A stretch of DNA of 64,000 nt from NCBI GenBank assembly GCA_003217035.1, contig QCHV01000005.1, positions 1 through 64,000 on the forward strand, written 5' to 3'. A program made the position numbers and the translations under genes. A model generated the notes under the pieces. The model had not been told where the DNA came from and did not search any database. It saw nothing but the letters and a program-made list of their open reading frames with translations. The DNA is from Prochlorococcus sp. AG-402-G22 (GTDB taxonomy: Bacteria; Cyanobacteriota; Cyanobacteriia; PCC-6307; Cyanobiaceae). Of this stretch, positions 19,058 to 27,494 are shown one piece after another (within the stretch, counting starts at the first letter, position 1; each line of letters opens with the position of its first letter).

Positions 19058-19769
19058 TGACTTAGCCAAACAAAACCTACTCGTACGAAAAGCTTTGCAC
19101 AAACCTAATCTTCGTCTTGTATTAGCCACAAGCATTGATGGCAGAATTACCTTTGCTCAAGGAGGACCAGGGAAAATAGGTGGAAAGGGTGATAGAAAAG
19201 TCTTAGAAGAAGCTCTAAAATGGGCTGATGCGACTTTAATGGGCGGCGGAACATTAAGGGAACATAAGAGTACATGCCTTATAAAAGATTCCAAATTACT
19301 AAAAGAAAGATTAATGAAAGGTAAATCTCAGCAACCGATTTCTATCGTCGTTGGAAAAGAGAAAAGCTTCTCTAGATCTTGGGAATTCTTTAAACAGCCA
19401 ATAGAGAGATGGCTAATTACACCAGTAAATAATGTTGATCAAAAATCATGCAATGTAAAATTCCAAAGGAAACTTTTTATAAAAAATAAATGGAAAAAAA
19501 TACTGAAGGGATTAAAGAAAGAAGGATTAAATAATATTGCTCTTCTTGGAGGAACCAAACTTATTGGATCACTCCTTAAAGAAGACCTAGTCAATGAAAT
19601 TCAACTGACAATTTCACCTAGAATCTTAGGTGGTTATTATCCTTGGACACCGTTAGGTAATAAAGACATTCCTATTAAATTAAGTCACTCAAACTCCTGG
19701 CTTTTAAACAACACAGAGCTTCTAGAAGAAAACGAGCTAGTTATCAAATACATCAGAAATAAGAAATAA
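19008..19769 (+). CDS. RibD C-terminal-domain (DHFR-fold) reductase
   Basis: 253 residues with the RibD-C pattern: LRLVLATSIDGRIT, GGKGDRKVLEEALKWADATLMGGGTLREH (NADPH site), and LLGGTKLIGSLLKEDLVNEIQLTISPRILGG. It lacks the deaminase half of RibD. It could be the pyrimidine reductase of riboflavin synthesis or a pterin reductase. The first usable ATG overlaps the PTPS gene by 50 bp; a TTG at about residue 30 is an alternative. The conserved sequence begins only near residue 34. Confidence 0.75.
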   Translation: MLQKYILRKLILKAPSSDLAKQNLLVRKALHKPNLRLVLATSIDGRITFAQGGPGKIGGKGDRKVLEEALKWADATLMGGGTLREHKSTCLIKDSKLLKERLMKGKSQQPISIVVGKEKSFSRSWEFFKQPIERWLITPVNNVDQKSCNVKFQRKLFIKNKWKKILKGLKKEGLNNIALLGGTKLIGSLLKEDLVNEIQLTISPRILGGYYPWTPLGNKDIPIKLSHSNSWLLNNTELLEENELVIKYIRNKK

Positions 19770-19835
19770 TGAAATATGAAAATAACCAGCATAAACAGTT
19801 CAGAAAGAAATTAGGCTTTTTTTTGGATAAAAAGT

Positions 19836-19855
19836 ACTATCTTTTTAGAGATAGT
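19836..19855 (+). other. Hairpin upstream of the FemAB-like gene
   Basis: ACTATCT, a 6-nt loop, then AGATAGT form a perfect 7-bp stem 28 nt before the ATG at 19884. No T-run follows on the plus strand, so it does not look like a terminator for the preceding gene. It may be a leader structure; chance is possible. Confidence 0.3.
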
Positions 19856-19883
19856 GGATTATAAAAATATTTAGGAACAAAAG

Positions 19884-21056
19884 ATGTTTAAAAATATCCC
19901 TCGCTGGCACACATCAATTAAAGAAATATCTGAAGAAAATTGGAGCCAACTCCTTGGCAAAGATAAGAACCCATTCTTTGAGTGGGAATGGCTACAGACT
20001 CTTGAAGACTCCGAAAGTGTTTCGCAAAAGTATGGATGGCAACCAGTTCATCTAGCAATCTGGAAAGGCAAAAAAGTGATTGGTTTAGCACCTCTATATC
20101 TGAAGAATCATAGTTATGGAGAGTTTATCTTTGACCAAGCATTTTTGAGATTGTCTGAAGATCTAGGACTAAGCTATTACCCAAAACTCATAGGAATGAG
20201 CCCTCTAAGTCCCATTGAAGGGTATAAATTTTTTATTTCTCAGGAAGAGGTAAAAGAAGAAGTAACCAAAATAATACTAGAAGAAATTGATAAGTTTGCA
20301 AAAGAAAATAATATTTTAAGCTGCAATTTTCTTTATGTTGAACCCAGCTGGGGAGAAACTATAAGAGGCCACAAGTATTTATCATGGCTCAACAAGCAAA
20401 GTCAGTGGGTTTCATCGGGGGAAAGAGATTTTAGAGATTATCTATCAAATTTTAATGCAAATCAAAGGAGGAATATAAAAAGAGAACGAAAAAAAATCAC
20501 AGATTATGGAATCACTGTAAGTACGATTGAAAATGAAGAGATTGATAAAGGTATACTAGAAAAAATGCATGAATTCTATGAATATCACTGTTCTAAATGG
20601 GGAATCTGGGGAAGTAAGTATCTTACATGTGATTTCTTTGAGAAGCTAAGCTATACAAAGCAGAAAAAACGATTAGTTTTATTTAGTGCTCATCGCGACA
20701 ATCCAAAGGATCCAATTGGAATGTCATTATGTGTTAAAAGTCCAGAAATGTTATGGGGAAGATATTGGGGTAGCAAGGAAGAAATTGATTATTTACATTT
20801 TGAGGTTTGTTATTATTCTCCTCTATCATGGGCGATCAAAAAAGGTATTAATAAGTTTGACCCTGGCGCAGGTGGATCACATAAACAAAGACGAGGTTTT
20901 CTTTATTCCCCAAGAATTAGTCTTCACAAATGGTATGACAAGCGAATGTATGAGTTGATAAAACCCTGGCTAAACAAAGTAAATAAGTATACAACTCAAG
21001 AAATCTATGCATCAAACAATGAAGTTCCATTTAAATCAAAGAATATAGAACTATAG
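19884..21056 (+). CDS. FemAB-like / DUF482 acyltransferase
   Basis: 390 residues in the GNAT-fold family annotated as peptidogalycan biosynthesis (DUF482). Recognisable parts are NPFFEWEWLQTLEDS near the start, PLYLKNHSYGEFIFDQAF, a NFNANQRRNIKRERKK segment, and MLWGRYWGSKEEIDYLHFEVCYYSPLSWAIKKGINKFDPGAGG-type sequence. It probably transfers an acyl or aminoacyl group, but the substrate is unknown. It stands alone with a 114-bp upstream gap. Confidence 0.75.
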   Translation: MFKNIPRWHTSIKEISEENWSQLLGKDKNPFFEWEWLQTLEDSESVSQKYGWQPVHLAIWKGKKVIGLAPLYLKNHSYGEFIFDQAFLRLSEDLGLSYYPKLIGMSPLSPIEGYKFFISQEEVKEEVTKIILEEIDKFAKENNILSCNFLYVEPSWGETIRGHKYLSWLNKQSQWVSSGERDFRDYLSNFNANQRRNIKRERKKITDYGITVSTIENEEIDKGILEKMHEFYEYHCSKWGIWGSKYLTCDFFEKLSYTKQKKRLVLFSAHRDNPKDPIGMSLCVKSPEMLWGRYWGSKEEIDYLHFEVCYYSPLSWAIKKGINKFDPGAGGSHKQRRGFLYSPRISLHKWYDKRMYELIKPWLNKVNKYTTQEIYASNNEVPFKSKNIEL

Positions 21057-21080
21057 TTTTGTTAAATATTTACGCCTATC

Positions 21081-21296
21081 ATGGAAGATTCAAATAATCC
21101 AGAAAGTGAAGCAAAAAAAGCTGATGGGAAAAAAGGAATTTTACAATACGACAATGACAGTAAACAGGTACTTTTTAGTATTTTCGGAGTGGAAATGACT
21201 GCTCCAAAGGGTTTAAAGAATCCCAGAATTGTATATATCTCATTTATAGTAGTAAATTTCTTATTACTTATAGTATTAAGAAATTTGATTTCTTAA
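21081..21296 (+). CDS. Small single-helix membrane protein
   Basis: 71 residues: a charged, soluble N-terminal half (ESEAKKADGKKG) and one C-terminal membrane helix (IVYISFIVVNFLLLIVL). I do not recognise the family. It is co-directional with the FemAB-like gene, 24 bp downstream, and codon use is like its neighbours. Confidence 0.6.
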   Translation: MEDSNNPESEAKKADGKKGILQYDNDSKQVLFSIFGVEMTAPKGLKNPRIVYISFIVVNFLLLIVLRNLIS

Positions 21297-21303
21297 TAAG
21301 AAA

Positions 21304-21447
21304 TTAGTCCCACTTATTAAATTTAAGGCTAGAACCACAATACTTACATTTAATACCAGTTGGTCTAATCCAGAAAGAAGGGTAAATTGATTTAAAGGAA
21401 AACCAATTGATACAAATATCGCAATATGCTAAAAATTTAGGTTTCAT
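21304..21447 (-). CDS. Small zinc-ribbon protein (47 aa)
   Basis: Short minus-strand ORF starting at ATG 21447: MKPKFLAYCDICINWFSFKS and so on, ending KFNKWD. Two CxxC pairs (C9/C12 and C34/C37, the second as CKYCGSS) make a four-cysteine zinc ribbon or rubredoxin-like knuckle. The middle is aromatic-rich. The regular spacing and the absence of any other gene here support it being real. It is convergent with the small membrane protein gene, 7 bp apart. Function unknown. Confidence 0.6.
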   Translation of the reverse strand: MKPKFLAYCDICINWFSFKSIYPSFWIRPTGIKCKYCGSSLKFNKWD

Positions 21448-21860
21448 TAGAAGTCGTTAAATTAATAATAGCTGGTAATGGCCTTTTCTAAGAAGAAATA
21501 TTCTTCATGATCCTCCTCGGAGTTATATTTGAAAATTTTCTTTGGTTAAGAGAATTAAATACAATACGTTTAGGGATCATTTTCTTAGGAAGAACTTCTA
21601 AATTCCTAGAGTTCATATCTAATTCGACTAAGGACCTCATAGACGGAAAGAGCATTGTAAAGACTGCTTCTATTAATAATAATTACGTAAAATCAATAAA
21701 ATTCAAGTATTGCCTGTCAATACGAGGAGAACAATATGATTTTTAAATAAATATATAAGTTAAATGCTCAAAAGCACCATAGAAGCTGATTGAATTACTA
21801 ATTAAGTGATTTTGAACCAAAAAAGGTCATCAGGATCAATGCTATTTGTAATGCAAATCT
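21448..21860. other. 413-bp region without a confident gene
   Basis: One plus-strand ORF (21507-21746, 79 residues, MILLGVIFENF...) is open here but shows no recognisable motif and no strong ribosome binding site. I treat it as doubtful. The rest is AT-rich and presumably holds the promoters of the zinc-ribbon gene and of the DUF4346-like gene. No repeats or RNA genes were seen. Confidence 0.4.
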
Positions 21861-22262
21861 ATGGACAAAAGCATTCTTTCCCATCCATTAGCTAAAAAAA
21901 TGAAAGCTATTGACAGAGAGTATTCACAAAGGTTTATAGCTCTAGACCCAAAGGGCTATTTTATAATAAAGATTTCAAAAGAAACAAATCAAATCATTGT
22001 AGAACACTACAGCAATGATATTGATGATAAGGGGAGGGCAATTGACCCTAAAACTGGCCAACCACTTACATGCATAAATAGTAAAAAACGTATCCCGATA
22101 AAAACTTATCAAGGAAGAACTGCAAAAGAAGTTGGAATCTTGCTAACTGAAGAAAAGGGACAAATGCCAATCACATATTTTGATCATGCACTATATCTGG
22201 GTAGAGAACTTCAGAGAGCAGAACAATGTCTCATTCATGAAATACCTTATATCCAAGACTAA
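21861..22262 (+). CDS. DUF4346-like conserved cyanobacterial protein
   Basis: 133 residues. The LDPKGYFIIKISKETNQIIVEHYSND stretch and the C-terminal SFDHALYLGRELQRAEQCL-like block (DHALYLGRELQRAE) match the pattern I recall for DUF4346, which in some cyanobacteria is attached to pterin-binding proteins. No catalytic residues can be assigned. It is probably cytoplasmic. The putative petL gene follows 78 bp downstream on the same strand. Confidence 0.6.
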   Translation: MDKSILSHPLAKKMKAIDREYSQRFIALDPKGYFIIKISKETNQIIVEHYSNDIDDKGRAIDPKTGQPLTCINSKKRIPIKTYQGRTAKEVGILLTEEKGQMPITYFDHALYLGRELQRAEQCLIHEIPYIQD

Positions 22263-22340
22263 TAATCAAGAAACCTGACTAAGGCCTCCACAAAAGTTCC
22301 TTTGATCTGTTCTAATAGGATTGGTTGGTTCTTTCTAAGA

Positions 22341-22433
22341 ATGGGAATTATTTTTTATCTAGCCATTGTAGGCGTGGGACTAGGCTCCGCATTCGCAATA
22401 CAAAAAATTCTAAGAGGAGTTAAATTAATTTAA
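22341..22433 (+). CDS. petL: Probable cytochrome b6-f subunit PetL (30 aa)
   Basis: Very short [23 protein letters not shown] then [10 protein letters not shown]. It has one membrane helix followed by a basic tail ending KLI. PetL subunits are 31-32 residues with a single helix and a tail ending KIRLI or similar, so length, topology and C-terminus fit. The stop codon overlaps the stop of convergent rimO. The assignment rests on short sequence similarity and is moderate. Confidence 0.5.
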   Translation: MGIIFYLAIVGVGLGSAFAIQKILRGVKLI

Positions 22434-23818
22434 TCACCCTGCGTGATTTCGCCTGATAGATCATATAGATCTGAGCCAGTTATCAAAACAGAAGGCATTG
22501 ATCCTTTTAGCAAAGTCAAGTGCTTATCTAGAGTTCTAACCCTAACCTGACCATCAACTTCTGGCGCAAACCTCGCACAGCGTCCTATAAATTCTCCTGT
22601 CTCAGGATCTTGCCCTTCAATTAATACTCTTAAGTTAGTCCCTACCAAAAGCTGGTTCTTCGCAGAAGAAATAGTTTGTTGAATAGAGATAATTTTGTCT
22701 TTTCTGGCTTCTGCAAGCTCTTGCGGAACTTGATCAGAAAACTCAGCTGCTTGAGTCCCTTGTTCTTTTGAAAAAGTAAATACTCCTACATGATCAAATT
22801 GTTGCTCTTTAACAAAAGAACAAAGATGTTCAAACTGGGAACTAGTTTCCCCAGGAAAGCCAACAATTAGAGTAGTCCTTAAAACTGCTTCAGGCAAATG
22901 ATCCCTAATTCGATTTAAGAGTGAGGAAGTTACATCCGATTGCCAAGGTCGGTTCATAGCTTTTAATACGTTCGGATGGCTATGTTGCAGAGGTAAATCA
23001 AGATATGGCAGTACATTAGGAACTTCTCTATATGCTTTTAAGACCTCAGGTGTCAGACCAGTTGGATAGGCATAATGAATCCGAATCCAAGGAATATCAA
23101 CATCACCTAATTGACGCAAAAGTTCCGCAAGATAAGGCCTGCCATACAAATCAGTCCCATAATTTGTTGAGATTTGACTAATAAGAATCAATTCTTTTAC
23201 ACCTTCTTGAGCTAATTGATTTGCCTCACTAATAATTGATTCGATTGATCGACTTCTTTGATCACCTCTCAAAGTAGGAATGATGCAGAAAGCACATCTA
23301 TAGTTACAACCTTCGGCAATCTTTAAATAAGCAACAAAATTGCCAGTTGTTCTATATCGAGGCAAATTCTCATCTGCCAAATATAGCGGCCTTTCACTTA
23401 CTTGATTAACTCGTTCGCCATTACGCACTCTCCTAAGAACTTCAACTATATTTTGATAGTCGCCTGTCCCTACAATTGCTTTTGCTTCAGGAATGGATTG
23501 AAGTAATTCAGTTTGAAAATGTTGTGCCAAACAACCTGCAATAATTATTTCTTTGCCCTGATCAGCGAGACTGATCAATGTCCGAACAGATTCTTGGCGA
23601 GCTTGATCTATAAAACTGCAAGTATTAACAACAACAACTTCCGCTTCATCTACATTATTTGTCAAGCCGTAGCCATCACTAGCAAGTAAACCCATCATAT
23701 GCTCAGTATCTACCAAGTTTTTTTCGCATCCAAGGTGCAAAAATGCAACAGAAAGGTGATGCTCTTTTGGCAAGACAAGAAAATTATTCATTGTTTCTTT
23801 AGTGCTAGAGATAGTCAT
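22430..23818 (-). CDS. rimO: Ribosomal protein S12 methylthiotransferase
   Basis: Radical SAM enzyme that methylthiolates an Asp of ribosomal protein S12; 462 residues. The N-terminal MTTase domain has cluster cysteines in [10 protein letters not shown] (C31), VVNTCSF and AGCLAQ. The radical SAM motif is CNYRCAFC (near 178), followed by [13 protein letters not shown]-terminal TRAM-like domain carries [21 protein letters not shown] distinguishes RimO from MiaB. It needs two Fe-S clusters, supplied by the Suf system. Confidence 0.93.
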   Translation of the reverse strand: MTISSTKETMNNFLVLPKEHHLSVAFLHLGCEKNLVDTEHMMGLLASDGYGLTNNVDEAEVVVVNTCSFIDQARQESVRTLISLADQGKEIIIAGCLAQHFQTELLQSIPEAKAIVGTGDYQNIVEVLRRVRNGERVNQVSERPLYLADENLPRYRTTGNFVAYLKIAEGCNYRCAFCIIPTLRGDQRSRSIESIISEANQLAQEGVKELILISQISTNYGTDLYGRPYLAELLRQLGDVDIPWIRIHYAYPTGLTPEVLKAYREVPNVLPYLDLPLQHSHPNVLKAMNRPWQSDVTSSLLNRIRDHLPEAVLRTTLIVGFPGETSSQFEHLCSFVKEQQFDHVGVFTFSKEQGTQAAEFSDQVPQELAEARKDKIISIQQTISSAKNQLLVGTNLRVLIEGQDPETGEFIGRCARFAPEVDGQVRVRTLDKHLTLLKGSMPSVLITGSDLYDLSGEITQGD

Positions 23819-23913
23819 GAACTAGTTCTCGGCGGTTTTGAAAACATCCTTTTCTCAAAACATAAGCTTGTTGAGCAGAAAGCTGTAAGAATTGAAAAGT
23901 CTTCCAAAGTGAA

Positions 23914-24858
23914 ATGAGTTCATCACGCCTTAAAAGTCGACGAAGTAATGAACAAGGTTCCAAATGGTCCAGGATCCTTATTGCAATACTATCAACGATT
24001 GGAATAATTGATACTGGCTCAATCACTTTAAATAAATGGGGATTTCTAGGTTCGCTTTCTTGTCCTGGAGGTTCTGATGGTTGCGACAAAGTTCTAAGTA
24101 GCCCTTGGGGAAATGTTTTTGAAGGAAATGGTTTTTCAATACCACTATCATTTGTAGGTTTTTTAAGCTATTTAGCGATATTGTTTTTAGCAATATTGCC
24201 TCTTCTTCTAAAACCGTCTGAGAATAAAGGGAATTCATATAGAAAAACCTGGTGGGGCTTATTTTATATATCTAATGGAATGACGATTTTCAGCATTATT
24301 CTTATCAGCATAATGCATTTTAAAATAGAAGCATTTTGCTTCTTCTGTATACTTTCAGCATTATTATCATTCTCTATTTTGGTTTTAAGTATACTTGGAG
24401 GAGTCTGGTATGATCCAAGAGAAATGATATTTAGAGGCTTTATCATATCAATTGCCGTCCTACTAGGAGGGTTGATCTGGTCATCTTCTGTTGACCCAAG
24501 CCAATCACAAGTTAAATCAAATGATGAAGGAGTTTCTTCGCCAGCTGTAGTTAGTCTAAGCACTTCTTCTTCTATTGCACTTGCAGAACATTTAACTTCT
24601 ATTGGTGCAGTTAAATACTCTGCATATTGGTGTCCTCATTGCCATGAACAGCAAGAGCTATTTGGGAAAGAAGCTGTTGGGAAATTACTTTTAGTTGAAT
24701 GTGCTCCTGATGGATTAAATAGTCAAACAAAGTTATGCAAAGAAAAACAAATTGAAGGTTTTCCATCTTGGGAAATCAATGGAAATATTGAAACTGGTGT
24801 TAAATCTCTAAATGAGTTGGCAGAATTAAGTAATTACAAAGGTCCTAGAGATTTCTAG
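23914..24858 (+). CDS. VKOR-thioredoxin fusion protein
   Basis: 314-residue integral membrane thiol oxidoreductase. The vitamin K epoxide reductase domain has loop cysteines C50 and C57 and the CFFC redox pair (C142, C145) within 4-5 helices. A periplasmic or lumenal thioredoxin-like domain carries CPHC (C240, C243). Such fusions oxidise substrate cysteines using quinones as the electron acceptor and replace DsbB/DsbA. In cyanobacteria they are linked to disulfide formation in lumenal proteins. It is divergent from rimO with 95 bp between. Confidence 0.92.
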   Translation: MSSSRLKSRRSNEQGSKWSRILIAILSTIGIIDTGSITLNKWGFLGSLSCPGGSDGCDKVLSSPWGNVFEGNGFSIPLSFVGFLSYLAILFLAILPLLLKPSENKGNSYRKTWWGLFYISNGMTIFSIILISIMHFKIEAFCFFCILSALLSFSILVLSILGGVWYDPREMIFRGFIISIAVLLGGLIWSSSVDPSQSQVKSNDEGVSSPAVVSLSTSSSIALAEHLTSIGAVKYSAYWCPHCHEQQELFGKEAVGKLLLVECAPDGLNSQTKLCKEKQIEGFPSWEINGNIETGVKSLNELAELSNYKGPRDF

Positions 24859-24862
24859 CTAA

Positions 24863-26530
24863 TTAATTCCTAACTTTGCGAGTAGATATATCTTTTCCTT
24901 TAATTTGTCTAGAATGATATTGCCAATAAGGTAATTCCTTTGGAAAATCATTTCTATAATGTCCACCCCTACTTTCCTTCCTAAATACACAAGCCTCCAA
25001 CATTAATAAGCTAGTCAAATGACGATGATGCAAATCTAAAAGAAGATTTAATGCTTTTCGATTGGTTTCATTAAAGTGATTGCATGCTTGAATATCTTGA
25101 TTTTCAAGAAATTCTAATAGTGGTTGTTTAGTTAAAGAGTAATAGTCTTTACGTACAGAATCTATAGCTGTGCTTAAACCTCTTTGTGTTCTATCAACAC
25201 CTGCTTCTTTCCAGCATAGTTTGCGAAGGTTTTCTAGTGAAAGGCTTAAAGATTCCAAGGAGAAATCATCACTTAACTCAATGGAACAATTTATTGATTT
25301 AGTTTGATGCTTAGTTTTTAAAACTTTAGAAGAATCGATTAACTCAATCGAAGAAATTTGCCTTGCAAAGACAAGGCATTCCATCAAAGAATTACTAGCC
25401 AATCTATTAGCTCCATGTACTCCAGTACAAGCAACCTCGCCAACTGCATAAAGACCTGGCAATGAAGTTGCAGCCCTCAAATCGGTTGCAACTCCTCCCA
25501 TCCAATAATGTGCTGCTGGTGCAACTGGAATAACGGTTTTCAATGGATCAATCCCATACTCTCGACATCTCTGAAGTATTGAAGGAAAGCGAATAGCTAA
25601 TTTTTCAGGTGGAATATTACTTAAATCAAGCCCAACATGTTTAACATTTTGTTTATGCATTGTCTTAAAAAGAGCCCGGCTAACTTGATCTCGAGGGGAT
25701 AAATCTTTTCTTCCTAAATGAAAGACAGGGCTATTACCATATTGATCGACTAAAACAGCCCCTTCTCCTCTTAATGCTTCAGAAATCAAGAAACATGAAG
25801 CGCCATCAAGCTTCAAAGCTGTTGGATGAAATTGAACAAACTCCAAATCGTCTATTGCCGCGCCTGCCTTCCAAGACAATGCCAAGCCTTCTCCGCATGC
25901 TTGCTCAGGATTAGTAGTATTTTTAAATAAATGGCCCCCTCCACCAGAAGCTAAAACTACTGCTCTCGAAGACAACCAATACAAAGATGGTCCATCAAGG
26001 ACTTGAACGCCTAAGCAAGATTTTTTTTCAACAAGAAGTTGCGTTACTCTTACTCCTCTACGATGAAGAATATTTGAACGCTGCTCCACTTGTTCTCTAA
26101 GCACCTCTACCAAAGCCCGACCAGTTCGATCCTGAACATGTAAAACACGTCTATGCGTATGAGCGGCTTCTAAGGTTGTTGCAAGGCCACTAAAATCAGT
26201 ATCAAAATCCATGCCAAGTTGCTGGAGTCTGCTAACAGATTTAGGAGCTTCTTCCACAAGCATCTTTACAGCATCTAAATCACATAAGCCTGCTCCTGCC
26301 TTTAAAGTATCTTCTGCATGACTGTCAAAACTATCTTCCGATCTAGTTACCGCAGCAATACCCCCTTGAGCCCAGCGACTAGAGGAACGTTTACTTGTAT
26401 TGCGATTTAAAAGTAATACTTTTAAATTGGCAGGTAGCTCAAGACAAGTCATCAAACCGGCTGCCCCAGCACCCACAACTATTACATCCCAAGAAGAAGG
26501 AATAGTTTTAAAAGAATTAATTAGCCCCAT
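24863..26530 (-). CDS. nadB: L-aspartate oxidase
   Basis: First enzyme of de novo NAD synthesis, oxidising aspartate to iminoaspartate; 555 residues. The FAD motif is VIVVGAGAAGLM, with SSRWAQGGIAAV, HTHRRVLHVQDRTGRAL, QFHPTALKLDG, LRGEGAVLVDQYGN, PAAHYWMGGV and the C-terminal FAD-fumarate-reductase-like helical domain. Family order and length are normal. It is convergent with VKOR-Trx, 4 bp apart, and is downstream of the DUF3120 gene on the same strand. Confidence 0.95.
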   Translation of the reverse strand: MGLINSFKTIPSSWDVIVVGAGAAGLMTCLELPANLKVLLLNRNTSKRSSSRWAQGGIAAVTRSEDSFDSHAEDTLKAGAGLCDLDAVKMLVEEAPKSVSRLQQLGMDFDTDFSGLATTLEAAHTHRRVLHVQDRTGRALVEVLREQVEQRSNILHRRGVRVTQLLVEKKSCLGVQVLDGPSLYWLSSRAVVLASGGGGHLFKNTTNPEQACGEGLALSWKAGAAIDDLEFVQFHPTALKLDGASCFLISEALRGEGAVLVDQYGNSPVFHLGRKDLSPRDQVSRALFKTMHKQNVKHVGLDLSNIPPEKLAIRFPSILQRCREYGIDPLKTVIPVAPAAHYWMGGVATDLRAATSLPGLYAVGEVACTGVHGANRLASNSLMECLVFARQISSIELIDSSKVLKTKHQTKSINCSIELSDDFSLESLSLSLENLRKLCWKEAGVDRTQRGLSTAIDSVRKDYYSLTKQPLLEFLENQDIQACNHFNETNRKALNLLLDLHHRHLTSLLMLEACVFRKESRGGHYRNDFPKELPYWQYHSRQIKGKDISTRKVRN

Positions 26531-26548
26531 AAGTTCTTAGAGAGTTAA

Positions 26549-27235
26549 TCAAATCAATCCACTTAGCTTGGGTTGAATGAGTGTAGTTAATAAAAACAAC
26601 CCATCAACCCATAGCGTTGTTGTTAAAGCTGCACTTGCAACAAGCCAAGTACTACCTTCTAAAGAATGAGCCAGATTGCCTCTTTGCCGCATTTGATTGG
26701 AAATAAAAGATATTAATAAAGCTGCAATTAAAAGCATCACAATAGATAAAGGATTTAAAAGGTTTAATCCTGCTCTATTAAGGGTCGTTGCAGAATTCTC
26801 AAATGATGAATTTACTACCTGAGGCCATGAATCCATTACACCTGTTAGAAGCATCATTAAATCTGTAAACGCTGTACCTAATAAACAAGACAAATAAAAA
26901 CCTGCTCCTATTCGCCATCTAGTTGTAATTCCTATAAAAGCAAGAGGTAAAGCTACTGCTTCTACAGGCAAGTGCAGTACTGGGTGCATTCGCAGCCATC
27001 CCCAAAATAAACACCCACCTAACCAACTCCCACTAACACCAACTAACAAAGAACCAATTCGAGACCATTTAATACTCGAAAACTCCACTAAGAAAAATCC
27101 CAATCCTAATAAAACAAAAGTAAAGAAGAGGGCTGATAGGGGCTGAAAATGAACCCATGGGGCCTGCAAAAACACTGGAAGAACAACTAATGAACTCGAC
27201 CAGAATTGCAATGTCCTTGGATTAGACAAATACAC
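26549..27235 (-). CDS. DUF3120-type cyanobacterial membrane protein
   Basis: 228 residues with about six or seven membrane helices and a GTG start. Blocks such as APWVHFQPLSALFFT, WLGGCLFWGWLRMHPVLHLPVEA and GAGFYLSCLLGTAFTDL match my recollection of the cyanobacteria-specific DUF3120 family. Function unknown. It lies 18 bp upstream of nadB on the same strand. Confidence 0.7.
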   Translation of the reverse strand: MYLSNPRTLQFWSSSLVVLPVFLQAPWVHFQPLSALFFTFVLLGLGFFLVEFSSIKWSRIGSLLVGVSGSWLGGCLFWGWLRMHPVLHLPVEAVALPLAFIGITTRWRIGAGFYLSCLLGTAFTDLMMLLTGVMDSWPQVVNSSFENSATTLNRAGLNLLNPLSIVMLLIAALLISFISNQMRQRGNLAHSLEGSTWLVASAALTTTLWVDGLFLLTTLIQPKLSGLI

Positions 27236-27494
27236 CTCTTCAAAATCATGAGGCTGTTCGATGGAGGAAGAACTTTTCAGAATCCTGGAAACACAAATTG
27301 GAGATGGCTGGGAAAGCCGTTTTTCTTTTTATTAAACAAACTACTAAACAAGAACTTTTTAGAAAATAAGTAAAAGCCTATGCAAATTAGAAGAGAGTAA
27401 TGCGTAGGGTTGATCAATTGAAATTAAGCATTGATAATCGAGCTTAATGCCAGAATAATGGTTCAACTCTATAAGAACATCAAGTTTTTGAACT

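Noticed and set aside
21507-21746. 79-residue plus-strand ORF in the gap before the DUF4346-like gene
   Set aside because: No recognisable motif, no good ribosome binding site and unremarkable composition; more likely a chance ORF in AT-rich DNA. Kept only as a note in the region entry.
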